Notes under the pieces: model-generated | Told to the model about the DNA's origin: nothing | What the model saw: the letters and a program-made list of their open reading frames with translations, nothing else | Databases searched by the model: none | NCBI GenBank assembly: GCA_964361885.1 | Contig: CAYICL010000002.1 | Span: 1 to 58,712, forward strand | Direction: 5' to 3' | DNA length: 58,712 nt | From: CAYICL01 sp964361885 | GTDB taxonomy: Bacteria > Patescibacteriota > Microgenomatia > UBA1400 > CG1-02-47-37 | Translations under genes and position numbers: made by a program | Shown here: in pieces, positions 1 to 8,180 of the stretch | Numbering within the stretch: position 1 is the stretch's first letter | Layout: each line of letters opens with the position of its first letter

Positions 1-54
1 ATTAAGCTGAAACAGCAATACAAGCTAATTTTGTGGCCAAAATAAGTTTGTGTA

Positions 55-83
55 TTGACAATGGATGTACATAATGTTAGAGT
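55..83 (+). promoter_or_regulatory. Candidate promoter of the toxin-antitoxin pair
   Basis: TTGACA at 55-60, a 17-bp spacer and TAGAGT at 78-83. The predicted start site would fall on or next to the ATG at 91, so the transcript would be leaderless. No Shine-Dalgarno sequence precedes that ATG, which fits. Prediction from hexamers only. Confidence 0.4.
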
Positions 84-90
84 ATAGTTA

Positions 91-372
91 ATGAAATTAA
101 AGATCGAGTTTAGTGAGGAGAAAAATTTATTGCTTCAAGAAACTCGAGGGATTAGCTTTAATGAGGTAATTAAAGCAATTGAAAATGGAAGAGTATTGGG
201 TGATTTGAAGAATAAGAATTATCCAAGACAAAAAGTATTAGTAGTTAAGATAAAAAACTATATATATGCGGTACCGTATGTAGTTGATAAAAACAAAGGG
301 GTAATATTTTTAAAAACTGTTTATCCCAGTAGAGTTTTAACCAAAAAATATTTAAAGAAAGGAGAGATATGA
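91..372 (+). CDS. BrnT/DUF4258-like toxin of a type II toxin-antitoxin pair
   Basis: A 93-residue basic protein with the compact alpha/beta pattern of BrnT or DUF4258-type RNase toxins: an N-terminal strand, a helix (FNEVIKAIENG) and a series of strands ending in the segment VYPSRVLTKKYLKK. The stop overlaps the start of the next gene by 4 bp (ATGA). That neighbour has a DNA-binding C-terminus, which is the usual toxin-first order of brnTA operons. Seen directly: size, overlap and neighbour. Inferred: family membership from fold-like pattern, since I see no catalytic residue that settles it. Alternative: a RelE/HigB-like toxin. Confidence 0.5.
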   Translation: MKLKIEFSEEKNLLLQETRGISFNEVIKAIENGRVLGDLKNKNYPRQKVLVVKIKNYIYAVPYVVDKNKGVIFLKTVYPSRVLTKKYLKKGEI

Positions 373-662
373 AAAAAGTGAATATAAAACTAGATCGTCA
401 AGAAAAAAGAATTGAAAAAGCCCTGGAGAGAGAGGAGTTTGTGAGGGTTGCAGATTTAAACAGGACAAAAAAGCTTTTTAAGGAAGCGGTTAAGAATTAC
501 AAGGAGTTAACCAAGACTAAAAGGATAACGATCAGGGTTAATAATGAAGATTTAATTAAAGTTAAGGCCAAAGCAAAAAAGAACAATGTACCTTACCAGA
601 CGCTTTTAAACGTTTTAATCAGACAGTTTGCGGAAGGAAGAACTAGAGTTTGTGTTAGCTGA
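369..662 (+). CDS. CopG/BrnA-like ribbon-helix-helix antitoxin
   Basis: A 97-residue protein. The N-terminal half is charged and probably helical. The C-terminal half carries a ribbon-helix-helix signature: strand KRITIRVNNEDL, a helix rich in Lys/Ala, then VPYQTLLNVLIRQFAEG, which matches the second helix of CopG/BrnA antitoxins. A good Shine-Dalgarno (AAAGGAGAG) sits just before the ATG. It overlaps the toxin gene by 4 bp, so translation is probably coupled. By analogy with the family it would neutralise the toxin and repress the shared promoter. Confidence 0.6.
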   Translation: MKKVNIKLDRQEKRIEKALEREEFVRVADLNRTKKLFKEAVKNYKELTKTKRITIRVNNEDLIKVKAKAKKNNVPYQTLLNVLIRQFAEGRTRVCVS

Positions 663-704
663 TGGCAGGGGAGACAGGATAACATCTTACCATAAGCTTT
701 GGGG

Positions 705-1235
705 TTAGGGTTGCAGGTTAAAGATGGAGAAGCGAGTGGTTTTGTCTTGCCAAGTATTTGGGGAAAAACCGGCTTTGAGGCAGAGGTGGGTTAAAAAATC
801 TTGGGGCTGAGGCAGTTGCTGCCAGACTTGGGGTAAAAAAAGAGCCTGGCGGCCGGCGCTGATCAGGACTAACCCGGGCCGATTTTTCTCCAGATAAGAT
901 AACAAGTTTGATAAAGATTTTGGCCGATAACCTTTCAGGGGGGTGAGGACAGAGACTTCGATTTTAAGATGAGCCAGGTCGGCCAAGGTCAGGGGCGGGA
1001 AGCGCGAATCTGAAGAAACAGCGGCAACGGCGTTTCTAACAATGTTTTGGTATAAAGGTTCGAAGGCCTGAGCCGTGCCGATGCAGCCGCGCAAGCGGCC
1101 GTTAACATAAACAGAAACAAAACAAGCGCCTTTTTGACTCAAGCGGGGCGGAAGCTTTTGGGTGTTAATGAGGGGGAGTTGGCGAGTGGTTAAATAGGTG
1201 GTAATAGCCCATCTAGCCAAGGTGTGTTTATTCAT
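705..1235 (-). CDS. AMMECR1 family protein (AmmeMemoRadiSam protein A)
   Basis: About 176 residues with the family hallmark GRLRGCIGT, followed by the expected region with SSDSRFPPLTLADL and IEVSVLTPL. The longer open frame reaches 1301, but the start at 1235 (MNKHTLARWA) fits the family and overlaps the MEMO gene by only 8 bp. Third gene of a tight minus-strand operon with the MEMO-like and radical SAM genes. These three families co-occur across bacteria and archaea and are fused in some genomes. The reaction is not established; a role in nucleotide or protein modification is only conjecture. Confidence 0.88.
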   Translation of the reverse strand: MNKHTLARWAITTYLTTRQLPLINTQKLPPRLSQKGACFVSVYVNGRLRGCIGTAQAFEPLYQNIVRNAVAAVSSDSRFPPLTLADLAHLKIEVSVLTPLKGYRPKSLSNLLSYLEKNRPGLVLISAGRQALFLPQVWQQLPQPQDFLTHLCLKAGFSPNTWQDKTTRFSIFNLQP

Positions 1236-2010
1236 AAAAACCCAGACTGGCATAGCCAACCACTTGCTGGTGGTCAGCGGAAGCCGTGGCCGAAGTATCA
1301 TAATAAATTGATTGCGCTTGCCAAGAGGCAGTTTTTGCCAGATTGATTAGGATTTGGATGGCGGTAGCGCCGCAGGCGGCATTATCGTTGAGATTGAAGT
1401 ACTGGGCGTTGAGGTTAAGAATGGCCTTAATGGTGAGCTGATCTTGGGTTTTAGCGACTGTGAGGGGTAAATAATGAGATAGGTCAGAAGAGATAAGGAA
1501 AATTGACCGGGGGTAGGCGGTTAATAGATAGCGGGCCATCTTAGAGGCGTCAAGCTGGCCGGTTAAAAAGGCAGTAAAGGAGAAGCGGCGGTGATAAAGA
1601 AATTGGAGAAAAGGCAGTTGAACTTCGAGGCAATGTTCGGACTGATGAGGCAAGTCGTTAAGAAATTTTTTGGGTGGAGTATGGTTAACTTTACCTAAAG
1701 GGGTGAGCCAAAATTTGGTGGCAGCAGCGGCCAAGCCGGCAAAGCCGGCATGATGAGACGGACCAAGGAGAACAAAATGTTGAGTTTTAGTTAAGTTTAA
1801 TTGTTTGAAGCCCCAAGCAGCAGTGAGACCGGAGTAGAGATAGCCGGCATGAGGGACAATTAAGGCTTTAAGCTTTTTTTTGCCGGCGGGAGGCTTAATG
1901 GTTTTAGTTTGGCTAAAACAGTGCTGGAGATTAAGTTGGAGCTGACTAGCGTCGGCCGGATAAAAACTAGCGCTAACAGCAGAGGGACGAAGATTAATGC
2001 CAGGTGCCAT
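1228..2010 (-). CDS. MEMO1 family protein (AmmeMemoRadiSam protein B)
   Basis: 260 residues related to the dioxygenase-fold MEMO1 family. Visible conserved blocks are PHAGYLYSG, LLGPSHHAG, SEHCLEVQLPFLQ and SSDLSHY. These carry the His residues that in MEMO1 and extradiol LigB-type enzymes sit around the metal site. ACGATAIQ and the C-terminal GYASLGFY also fit. It overlaps the upstream radical SAM gene by 17 bp and the downstream AMMECR1 gene by 8 bp, so the three are translated as one operon. Family assignment is firm; the biochemical activity in bacteria is unknown. Confidence 0.88.
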   Translation of the reverse strand: MAPGINLRPSAVSASFYPADASQLQLNLQHCFSQTKTIKPPAGKKKLKALIVPHAGYLYSGLTAAWGFKQLNLTKTQHFVLLGPSHHAGFAGLAAAATKFWLTPLGKVNHTPPKKFLNDLPHQSEHCLEVQLPFLQFLYHRRFSFTAFLTGQLDASKMARYLLTAYPRSIFLISSDLSHYLPLTVAKTQDQLTIKAILNLNAQYFNLNDNAACGATAIQILINLAKTASWQAQSIYYDTSATASADHQQVVGYASLGFYE

Positions 2011-3046
2011 AGATGGTTTGAGCGCAGTGGCGGCAGCGGCCGCTTTTTAGATCTAAATTAACTATTTGGCCGATATAGTTTGAGCGAGAGATAAGTAAGC
2101 TGGAGCATTGAGGGCAAAAGGTGGCCGAGTGCTCGGAGTCAAAAAGATTGCCCAGATAAATATAGCGGAGGCCGACTTTTTTACCGATGTCATAGGCTTG
2201 AAGAAGAGTGGCGTGAGGGGTGGGCGGGGCGTTTTGGAGTTGATAATCAGGATGGAAAGCGGAAAGATGCCAGGGAATATCTGGAGAAATGCTAAAGAGG
2301 AACCTGGCAATGGCGTTTAGCTCTTTAGGGCTGTCATTATAGCCAGGGATAACTAAGGTAGTGACTTCGGTTTCGATGCCAGAACGGAAAAATCTTTTTA
2401 TATTTTCCTTGACCGGTTTGATTTTAGCCCGGCAGATTCGCTGGTAAAACTTGGCGGAAAAACTTTTTAGATCAATATTAATAGCGTCTAGGTATGGTTT
2501 TAAATAGTTAAAGGTTTCTAGAGATTCGAAGCCATTGGAAACATAGACGTTTTTCAAGCCTTGTTGCCGGGCTAAAACAGCTGTGTCATGGGCAAATTCG
2601 GCAAAAATAGCCGGTTCGTTGTAGGTATAAGCGATGCCGGCGGCAGCTTGGGCTAAGGTCAGGCCGACGAGTTTTTTTGGGGTGATAGGGACAGAAGCGG
2701 TGTTGATTAAAGCGATGAGCTTATCAATGCTGGCCTTGATTTTAGGGTCTTTGTTGATTTGGCTCATGTCCCAGTTTTGGCAGAATGAACAGGCAAAGTT
2801 ACAGCCTAAGGTGCCAAAAGAAAGCAGCGAGGAGCCGGGCAGAAAGTGATAAAGTGGTTTTTTCTCAACCGGATCAAGCTGAAGGCCGACGGCATGACCG
2901 TAAACCAGGGAGTAGAGGCTGCCATGACGGTTTAAACGGGTGGCGCAGACACCCAGTTTGCCAGCGGGAATTTTACAGTACCAAGAACAGGCTTGGCACT
3001 GGATCAACTGGTGAGTTAGTTTTTTATAAAGGATTGCCCGTTTCAC
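1994..3046 (-). CDS. AmmeMemoRadiSam system radical SAM enzyme
   Basis: 350 residues. The radical SAM cluster motif CxxxCxxC is C82, C86, C89 in GCNFACSFC. An N-terminal Cys cluster (CQACSWYC, then GVC) and a C-terminal zinc-ribbon-like pair (FCPQCSS and CRHCAQ) frame the barrel, as in this family of activase-like radical SAM proteins. The start is a GTG at 3046. TACAAT ends 7 nt upstream, which suggests a leaderless transcript. First gene of the AmmeMemoRadiSam operon. The substrate is unknown; the constant company of MEMO and AMMECR1 proteins implies a shared reaction. Confidence 0.87.
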   Translation of the reverse strand: MKRAILYKKLTHQLIQCQACSWYCKIPAGKLGVCATRLNRHGSLYSLVYGHAVGLQLDPVEKKPLYHFLPGSSLLSFGTLGCNFACSFCQNWDMSQINKDPKIKASIDKLIALINTASVPITPKKLVGLTLAQAAAGIAYTYNEPAIFAEFAHDTAVLARQQGLKNVYVSNGFESLETFNYLKPYLDAINIDLKSFSAKFYQRICRAKIKPVKENIKRFFRSGIETEVTTLVIPGYNDSPKELNAIARFLFSISPDIPWHLSAFHPDYQLQNAPPTPHATLLQAYDIGKKVGLRYIYLGNLFDSEHSATFCPQCSSLLISRSNYIGQIVNLDLKSGRCRHCAQTIYGTWH

Positions 3047-3059
3047 TAAGTCTATTGTA
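3047..3059 (-). promoter_or_regulatory. -10 element of the AmmeMemoRadiSam operon
   Basis: On the minus strand GCTACAAT ends 7 nt before the GTG at 3046. One of a series of GCTA..AT boxes directly in front of start codons in this window. No convincing -35. Confidence 0.45.
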
Positions 3060-3085
3060 GCGCAGCTTTCTTGACAAAGCTTGTA

Positions 3086-3496
3086 TTAAACAGTTTGGCG
3101 GTAGAGCTTTAAACTAAGGAGGAATAAAATCAGCATAATCAATTGACAGGCGCCGCAGACCGGGCAAAAGACTTTTTCAACAAAGATTTCCAAGATAGTC
3201 AGCCGTAAACAGAAGATCATGCCAAAGGTGGTCATAAAGAGCATGAGTTTTTTAAATTTCATCAAGCCGGAGTAGAGAATAAGGATGTAACCGATAAGGC
3301 CAACCAGAGAGACGGGGATTCCCATAAATTCAGCCAAGGGGCCTTTGGTGACGGCGTTACAGTTAACAGTGGCGTTAATGTCGCAAAGACCGGGAGGGGT
3401 GAGGGCCAGGTAAGAGTAGAAAAGATAGATGGCTAAGATTATGCCAAAGACAGACAAATAGACAGACAGCCGCCACATAGATTTTGAGTGAGTCAT
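3086..3496 (-). CDS. Vitamin K epoxide reductase (VKOR) family disulfide-bond enzyme
   Basis: 136 residues with four hydrophobic membrane segments. The periplasmic loop pair C38/C46 (GLCDINATVNC) and the active-site C111/C114 (CPVC) are both present, as in bacterial VKORs that reoxidise a thioredoxin-like partner using quinone. The start is set at 3496 (MTHSKSMW), because TATAAT ends 6 nt before this ATG and the extra residues of the longer frame look non-homologous. A membrane-anchored thioredoxin-like protein with CSHC lies divergently at 3946, the normal partner. Together they would form exported disulfides, for example in pilins or hydrolases. Confidence 0.9.
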   Translation of the reverse strand: MTHSKSMWRLSVYLSVFGIILAIYLFYSYLALTPPGLCDINATVNCNAVTKGPLAEFMGIPVSLVGLIGYILILYSGLMKFKKLMLFMTTFGMIFCLRLTILEIFVEKVFCPVCGACQLIMLILFLLSLKLYRQTV

Positions 3497-3508
3497 GGGC
3501 TGATTATA
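3497..3508 (-). promoter_or_regulatory. -10 element for the VKOR gene, leaderless
   Basis: CGCTATAAT on the minus strand, with the hexamer at 3508-3503 and 6 nt to the ATG at 3496. No Shine-Dalgarno is possible in so short a leader. Confidence 0.5.
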
Positions 3509-3583
3509 GCGTTTTGGTTGAGCCAGTAGCAAGTTTGATAAATTGACTGTATAATCAGCGGGTAAGTTTGAGGCAGCTTTCTT

Positions 3584-3614
3584 AGGTTACCACTGAGGTT
3601 ACCAAAGAGGTTCC
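3584..3614 (+). repeat. Three 12-nt repeats in the leader of the RRM gene
   Basis: AGGTTACCA at 3584 and 3596 and a shortened AGGTTCC at 3608 are spaced exactly 12 nt apart. They lie between a possible TATAAT (3550-3555) and the RRM start at 3641, so they would be in the 5' leader. A Shine-Dalgarno-like AAAGGCGG follows at about 3621. Confidence 0.6.
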
Positions 3615-3640
3615 ATTATAAAAGGCGGTGATTAGATTAA

Positions 3641-3940
3641 ATGAATAAACTATACGTAGGCAATCTTGACTATGCTACGACAGGAGAACAACTCGAAGAG
3701 CTTTTCTCCCAAGCGGGCAAAGTCATTAGCTCAGTGGTTATTTCCGACAGACAGACAGGCCGGTCAAAGGGCTTCGGGTTTGTGGAGATGAGTACTGATG
3801 AAGAAGCTAAAAAAGCCATAACGATGTTTAACGATCAAGAGCTGGAAGGCAGAAAGATGACGGTGAATGAAGCCAGACCAATGCAACCCAGACAAGATTT
3901 TAGACCGAGAGGAAACTTTCCACCCAGAAAGGATTATTAA
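3641..3940 (+). CDS. RRM-type RNA-binding protein
   Basis: 99 residues: one RNA-recognition motif with RNP-2 (KLYVGNL, residues 3-9) and RNP-1 (KGFGFVEM), then a short Arg/Pro-rich tail. Size and layout match the small Rbp/cold-inducible RRM proteins of cyanobacteria and many CPR genomes, which bind single-stranded RNA and act in cold response or mRNA handling. It has an unusually long leader for this window (about 80 nt) that contains three repeats, so feedback through its own leader is an attractive but unproven idea. Confidence 0.92.
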   Translation: MNKLYVGNLDYATTGEQLEELFSQAGKVISSVVISDRQTGRSKGFGFVEMSTDEEAKKAITMFNDQELEGRKMTVNEARPMQPRQDFRPRGNFPPRKDY

Positions 3941-3945
3941 AAATA

Positions 3946-4329
3946 GTGGTTAAGTCCAAGATTTTAATAACCATAGGGATGGTGCTATTGGTATTAATTC
4001 CAATAGTAATTTTTGCTATGGTAAGCGTTAAGCCAGCCAAGCCGGGTCAGTATGACAAGCTGGCCCAGTGTTTGGCGGGAAAAGGGGTAAAGATGTACGG
4101 AGCTTATTGGTGCAGCCATTGCCAGGCGCAAAAGAAAGCTTTTGGGACCAGTTTTAAATATATCAAGTATGTTGAGTGTGTTTTGGCCGGAGGCCAGGGG
4201 CAGACCAAGGAGTGTGAAGAAGCAGGCATAAAGGGTTATCCAACCTGGGTGTTTGGGGGCGGAGAGAGGCTGGAAGGAGAGGTAAGCATAGAGCAGTTAG
4301 CAGAAAAGAGCGGGTGCGAGATATGGTAG
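3946..4329 (+). CDS. Membrane-anchored thioredoxin-like protein, partner of VKOR
   Basis: 127 residues: basic N-terminus, one membrane segment (about 5-27), then a short thioredoxin-like domain with the redox motif C56-SH-C59 in YWCSHCQ and the cis-Pro region GYPTWVF. Extra Cys residues (C42, one in VECVLAG, one in KECEEAG, one near the C-terminus) are typical of the thioredoxin domains fused to or paired with VKOR. The GTG start at 3946 keeps the Lys residues before the membrane segment. It would exchange disulfides outside the cytoplasmic membrane and be recycled by the VKOR encoded at 3086-3496. Confidence 0.85.
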   Translation: MVKSKILITIGMVLLVLIPIVIFAMVSVKPAKPGQYDKLAQCLAGKGVKMYGAYWCSHCQAQKKAFGTSFKYIKYVECVLAGGQGQTKECEEAGIKGYPTWVFGGGERLEGEVSIEQLAEKSGCEIW

Positions 4330-4340
4330 TATAAACTTAT
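4330..4340 (+). promoter_or_regulatory. -10 element in front of the pilus operon
   Basis: TATAAA at 4330-4335 followed by 5 nt and the ATG at 4341. There is no Shine-Dalgarno. Suggests that the long pilus operon starts as a leaderless mRNA. Confidence 0.4.
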
Positions 4341-6044
4341 ATGTTTTTTAGCCTGCCCGAAGTAGAAAAGATTGTCAAGGAATCAGGAAAGATTGAAGTT
4401 CAGGAGTTGAGTCAAGCGATTGAAACAGCCAAACATTTAGAAGCACCTTTAGAAGAGGTATTGATTGGCAGAAGATTGATTAGCAGCAATGAACTGGGAC
4501 AGATTTTAGCTCAGGCGCGGGGAATAGGATATATAGATTTAAGGGAAGTGGAGATTGCCAAAGATGTGTTGGGATTAGTGGCGGAAGAGTTTGCCACCAA
4601 TCGGCACGTGGTGCCGTTCAGGCTAGAAGAGGGAATAGTGTATTTAGCGATGGAAGACCCATCAGACCTAGAGGCAATAGAGTTTGTAAAAAAACACAGC
4701 GGCCATGAAGTCAGGCCGGTATACGCAGACAGAATTAGCATTCAATTGGCGTTAAAAAACTACAAGGGAACTTTAAAGGAAGAGTTTAAAGAGTTGGCGG
4801 AAAAAACCGTCGCCAGGACAACAACAGAGATTTCAATTAGTGATCTAGCCAAAGATGTATCAGTGGTTAAGGCAGTCGATAAGATTTTAGAGTTTGCAGT
4901 GGTGGAGAAGGCGTCAGATATTCACCTGGAGCCGTTAACTGATATGGTGATTGTGCGGTACAGAATCGACGGAGTGCTTCATGATGTTTTAGAGCTGCCA
5001 AGAGAATTGCAACCGGCTTTGGTAGCCAGGATTAAGATTATGGCCAACCTGAAACTGGATGAAACCCGATTACCCCAAGACGGCAGGATGCAGTTTAAGA
5101 GCGAAAGCGGAGAAATAGCATCCTTAAGAGTATCGGTATTACCGACGGTCGAAGGAGAAAAAGTGGCATTAAGATTATTAGAAGAAGTATTACAGCATTT
5201 TTCTTTAGCGACCTTGGGTTTGAGCAAGGAACAGGAGCAGATAATGATGCGGTCGATAAAAAAGCCGCACGGGATGGTATTGGTGACCGGACCGACCGGT
5301 TCAGGCAAGACAACAACTTTATATACAGTCTTGGGACTTTTGAACACACAGGGAGTAAATATCAGCACAGTTGAAGATCCGGTGGAAAACAGAATTAGGC
5401 GGGTGAATCAAACCCAAGTTAACACTCAGGCAGGTTATGTGTTTAGCAAAGGCCTGAGAAGTTTACTAAGACAGGATCCGGACATTATTATGGTGGGTGA
5501 GATTAGAGACAAAGAAACGTCCAACATCGCAGTCAACTCTGCGATGACCGGACATTTAGTATTATCAACCCTGCATACTAATGACGCGGCCGGAGCAATA
5601 CCAAGAATGCTGGATTTGGGAGTGGAACCATTTTTATTAGCTTCGACTTTAGAGTTGGTAATTGCTCAAAGATTGGTGAGGAAGATTTGTGGTAATTGTA
5701 AAGTTGAATATACGCCAGAAAGAGATTGGAAAAAGATATTAGCCGGAATGATTATTGATGAGGCCAGGTTAAAAAGCATAGAAGAAATGCTGCCTGCCAA
5801 GTTTTATCACGGAAGAGGAGATCCAAAGTGCAGATATTCCGGTTACCGATCAAGGATGGGAATTTTTGAGGTGATAAAGATAAGCGAAGAATTGAGAGAG
5901 CTGATTGTGAATAAAGCGGCAATGACTAAGATAAAAGAGTTGATGATAAAACAAGGAATGGAAACGATGTTGGTTGACGGAGTAAAAAAAGTCGCTCTAG
6001 GTTTGACAACGATGGAAGAGGTATTAAGAGTTAGTTTAGAGTAG
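4341..6044 (+). CDS. pilB: Type IV pilus assembly ATPase PilB/GspE
   Basis: 567 residues, normal length. N-terminal MshEN-type domain (LISSNELGQILAQARG region), then the secretion ATPase core: Walker A GPTGSGKTT (about residues 314-322), Asp box near STVEDPVE, Walker B with IIMVGEIRD, and the His box LSTLHTNDA. The usual Cys4 metal site is partly eroded: CGNC is intact, but the second pair is reduced to a single Cys in DPKCRYSGY. Powers pilus extension from the cytoplasmic face. First gene of a pilus operon running to 12928; no PilT retraction ATPase is present in the window. Confidence 0.96.
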   Translation: MFFSLPEVEKIVKESGKIEVQELSQAIETAKHLEAPLEEVLIGRRLISSNELGQILAQARGIGYIDLREVEIAKDVLGLVAEEFATNRHVVPFRLEEGIVYLAMEDPSDLEAIEFVKKHSGHEVRPVYADRISIQLALKNYKGTLKEEFKELAEKTVARTTTEISISDLAKDVSVVKAVDKILEFAVVEKASDIHLEPLTDMVIVRYRIDGVLHDVLELPRELQPALVARIKIMANLKLDETRLPQDGRMQFKSESGEIASLRVSVLPTVEGEKVALRLLEEVLQHFSLATLGLSKEQEQIMMRSIKKPHGMVLVTGPTGSGKTTTLYTVLGLLNTQGVNISTVEDPVENRIRRVNQTQVNTQAGYVFSKGLRSLLRQDPDIIMVGEIRDKETSNIAVNSAMTGHLVLSTLHTNDAAGAIPRMLDLGVEPFLLASTLELVIAQRLVRKICGNCKVEYTPERDWKKILAGMIIDEARLKSIEEMLPAKFYHGRGDPKCRYSGYRSRMGIFEVIKISEELRELIVNKAAMTKIKELMIKQGMETMLVDGVKKVALGLTTMEEVLRVSLE

Positions 6045-6054
6045 AGGAAAAGTT

Positions 6055-7284
6055 ATGCCTCAGTTTAAATATACAGTCAGCCAGAAAGGTAAAGAAGCGA
6101 CCGGAATAGTTGAGGCTGAGAACATTACTGAGGCGGGGGAGAAACTCCAAGAACAAGGGGGGTACATTTTGGAATTAAAAGAAAGGTTTTTTTTAGGAGA
6201 GTTTAAGTTAAGTCGATGGCTGCAAAAGGTAATGTCACCCTTGATGATGAGAATGGATGTGATGGAGAAGATTTTATTTACTTCACAGCTAGGATCGATG
6301 TTAAAAACAGGTTTGCCGGTGACCAAGGCAATTGAGGCATTTGTGGACGAAAAACAAACCAGAACTTCGGCGTTACTGAAGCAGGTGCTGGATCAATTAA
6401 AATCAGGTAAGAGTTTGTCGGAGACATTAGCGGGTTACCCACAGACATTTGATAAAGTTTATGTGAACGTGTTGAGATCCGGAGAAACAATGGGCAAGAT
6501 GGCGGAGAGTTTGATTTATTTAGGTAAGCAAATGAAGAAAGAACATGGTTTAAAAACCAAAGTTAAGTCAGCGATGACTTATCCAATTGTAGTGTTGATG
6601 GCAATGGCCGGAGTGATGAGTTTTATCGCAATCTCAGTAGTACCTAAGATCGTAATTTTTGCTAAGAATGCCGGAGCCCAGCTACCACAAGTAACTCAAG
6701 CGATTATCAGATTAACGGAGATAATGAGTGATTATTGGTGGCTGATTATTCTGATTTTTATCAGTGTGGGCGGGGGAGGGATAAGAGTTTTGAAAACACC
6801 AGAAGGAAGGAAGTTAGCGGATCGACTTTTACTGAAACTACCGATAATCGGAGAGCTGGTCAGGCGTTATAATCAGGCAAGATTTGCCAGACTATTGTCC
6901 GGATTTTACAGATACGGAATCAGTGTTAAAGAGGGGTTTGAGATTTTAACTGACACTTTAAGTAATTATTATTACTCGCAGGCCTGTATCAGAATGGGGG
7001 AGAAGATTATGGCAGGGAAAAGCCTGTCGGCAAGCTTAAGCAGTGAAAGAAAGCTGTTTTCAGGGATTATGGCGCGGGTAGTTAAAGGAGCAGAACAGAC
7101 AGGAGGAGTGGATGAGACATTGAGCAGGCTGGCTGATTATTATGAAGAAGAGCTGGAAAATTCTTTAAACAGTTTAACGACCATAATTGAACCGATTCTG
7201 ATTGTGTTTTTAGGCATCGGGGTAATCGGAATCGCTTTGGCAGTAATTGTGCCAATTTACAGAGTGACTGCTCAATTAAAATGA
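6055..7284 (+). CDS. pilC: Type IV pilus inner-membrane platform protein PilC/GspF
   Basis: 409 residues. The short N-terminal domain begins FKYTVSQKGKEATGIVEAE, as in GspF proteins, followed by two GspF repeat domains with membrane segments around 175-200, 225-245 and the C-terminal LIVFLGIGVIGIALAVIVPIY. It lies 10 bp after pilB with a weak AGAGGAAAAG before the ATG, and it overlaps the next pilin gene by 4 bp. It forms the membrane base on which PilB assembles the pilus. Same size and order as in other Gram-positive-like type IV pilus loci. Confidence 0.95.
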   Translation: MPQFKYTVSQKGKEATGIVEAENITEAGEKLQEQGGYILELKERFFLGEFKLSRWLQKVMSPLMMRMDVMEKILFTSQLGSMLKTGLPVTKAIEAFVDEKQTRTSALLKQVLDQLKSGKSLSETLAGYPQTFDKVYVNVLRSGETMGKMAESLIYLGKQMKKEHGLKTKVKSAMTYPIVVLMAMAGVMSFIAISVVPKIVIFAKNAGAQLPQVTQAIIRLTEIMSDYWWLIILIFISVGGGGIRVLKTPEGRKLADRLLLKLPIIGELVRRYNQARFARLLSGFYRYGISVKEGFEILTDTLSNYYYSQACIRMGEKIMAGKSLSASLSSERKLFSGIMARVVKGAEQTGGVDETLSRLADYYEEELENSLNSLTTIIEPILIVFLGIGVIGIALAVIVPIYRVTAQLK

Positions 7285-7712
7285 AACAAGACGGCTTTAG
7301 CTTAATTGAACTGCTAGTGGTGTTTAGTCTGACGGTAATTTTAGCCGGAGGCGGTATGGTGGCTTATGGACAGGTGAGGCAGAGTCAAGAAATGGAGTCA
7401 GTGGCGATGAAAGTAGGCCAAATAGTTAATAGCGGGCGAGTGAAGTCGGTAACAGGGGAAGATGATTCCAGCTGGAAGATTAAATGGACGGCAGACAGGG
7501 TTTGGTTAGAGAATGCTAAAGGTGAGAAGGAAGAAGAATATGGGTTGGCGGAGCCATACAATTTATCCGGGCCAGGGTCGGAGTTAGAGTTTAGCCGAGC
7601 TGATGGCAGAGTTGAAGAGTGCTTAACGGGTTGTGATTTTGAAGTCAGACGGGACAGCGGCAACCAAGTTTATCAATTCAGAGTGTTATTCTCTGGAGTC
7701 GCGGAGTATTAG
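7281..7712 (+). CDS. Minor pilin (GspH/PilE-like prepilin)
   Basis: 143 residues with a class III prepilin signal: MKQDG^FSLIELLVVFSL, i.e. a six-residue-or-shorter leader, cleavage before Phe and Glu at +5, then a hydrophobic helix. The body is small and variable with two Cys close together (CLTGC). Overlaps pilC by 4 bp and abuts the next pilin gene. Probably a minor pilin that primes assembly at the tip. Needs a prepilin peptidase (PilD), which is not in this window. Confidence 0.88.
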   Translation: MKQDGFSLIELLVVFSLTVILAGGGMVAYGQVRQSQEMESVAMKVGQIVNSGRVKSVTGEDDSSWKIKWTADRVWLENAKGEKEEEYGLAEPYNLSGPGSELEFSRADGRVEECLTGCDFEVRRDSGNQVYQFRVLFSGVAEY

Positions 7713-8180
7713 ATGAAAAATAAGGGATTTACTTTAGTGGAGGTGTTAGTGAGCATGGCTTTGTTGATGAGTTTTATTACGGGGTTGATGGGTTTGACGC
7801 AAATGTCAATACGAGCCAGCAGTAGAGGGCGGATGAAAGCCAGGGTGGAAACGATTTTAAATAAAACCATGGAAGAAGTGATGGCGGTGAGAGCCAGTAA
7901 TTTTGGTAGTTTAAACGAGGGAAGCTTCTACCCCGTAAGTGTTGCGGGCAGCTGGACTTTGGCGGCAGGAGCAGAAGATTTAGGAGACGTCAGCCGCCGA
8001 GTAGAAATTACAAGGGTACAAAGAGAAGTGTCCTGCGGCGGAGAAAGAGTGTGTCCGATTGTAGAGAGCGGGGGAGTGGTAGACCCAGTTACATTTAAAG
8101 CTAAAGTTAAGGTTGAGTGGCAGGAAGACGGAGAAACAAAGGAAGAAGAATTAGAAAGCTTATTAAGTTTTTGGAGATAA
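7713..8180 (+). CDS. Minor pilin (PilV/GspI-like prepilin)
   Basis: 155 residues beginning MKNKG^FTLVEVLVSMALL, a canonical prepilin cleavage site with Glu+5. It resembles PilV/GspI minor pilins in the short hydrophobic N-helix and the following charged segment. The start codon directly follows the stop of the preceding gene. Three Cys residues in the C-terminal half could form disulfides, consistent with the VKOR system nearby. The exact minor-pilin class cannot be fixed from sequence alone. Confidence 0.87.
   Translation: MKNKGFTLVEVLVSMALLMSFITGLMGLTQMSIRASSRGRMKARVETILNKTMEEVMAVRASNFGSLNEGSFYPVSVAGSWTLAAGAEDLGDVSRRVEITRVQREVSCGGERVCPIVESGGVVDPVTFKAKVKVEWQEDGETKEEELESLLSFWR

Noticed and set aside
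1236..1301. Longer start of the AMMECR1 gene
   Set aside because: It would overlap the MEMO gene by over 70 bp; the ATG at 1235 fits the family start.
2062..3060. Open frames of 70-91 residues on the opposite strand of the radical SAM gene (2108-2320, 2634-2849, 2785-3060)
   Set aside because: They lie entirely within a well-supported gene, lack ribosome-binding sites and show no family pattern; the same applies to the other antisense frames in the window.
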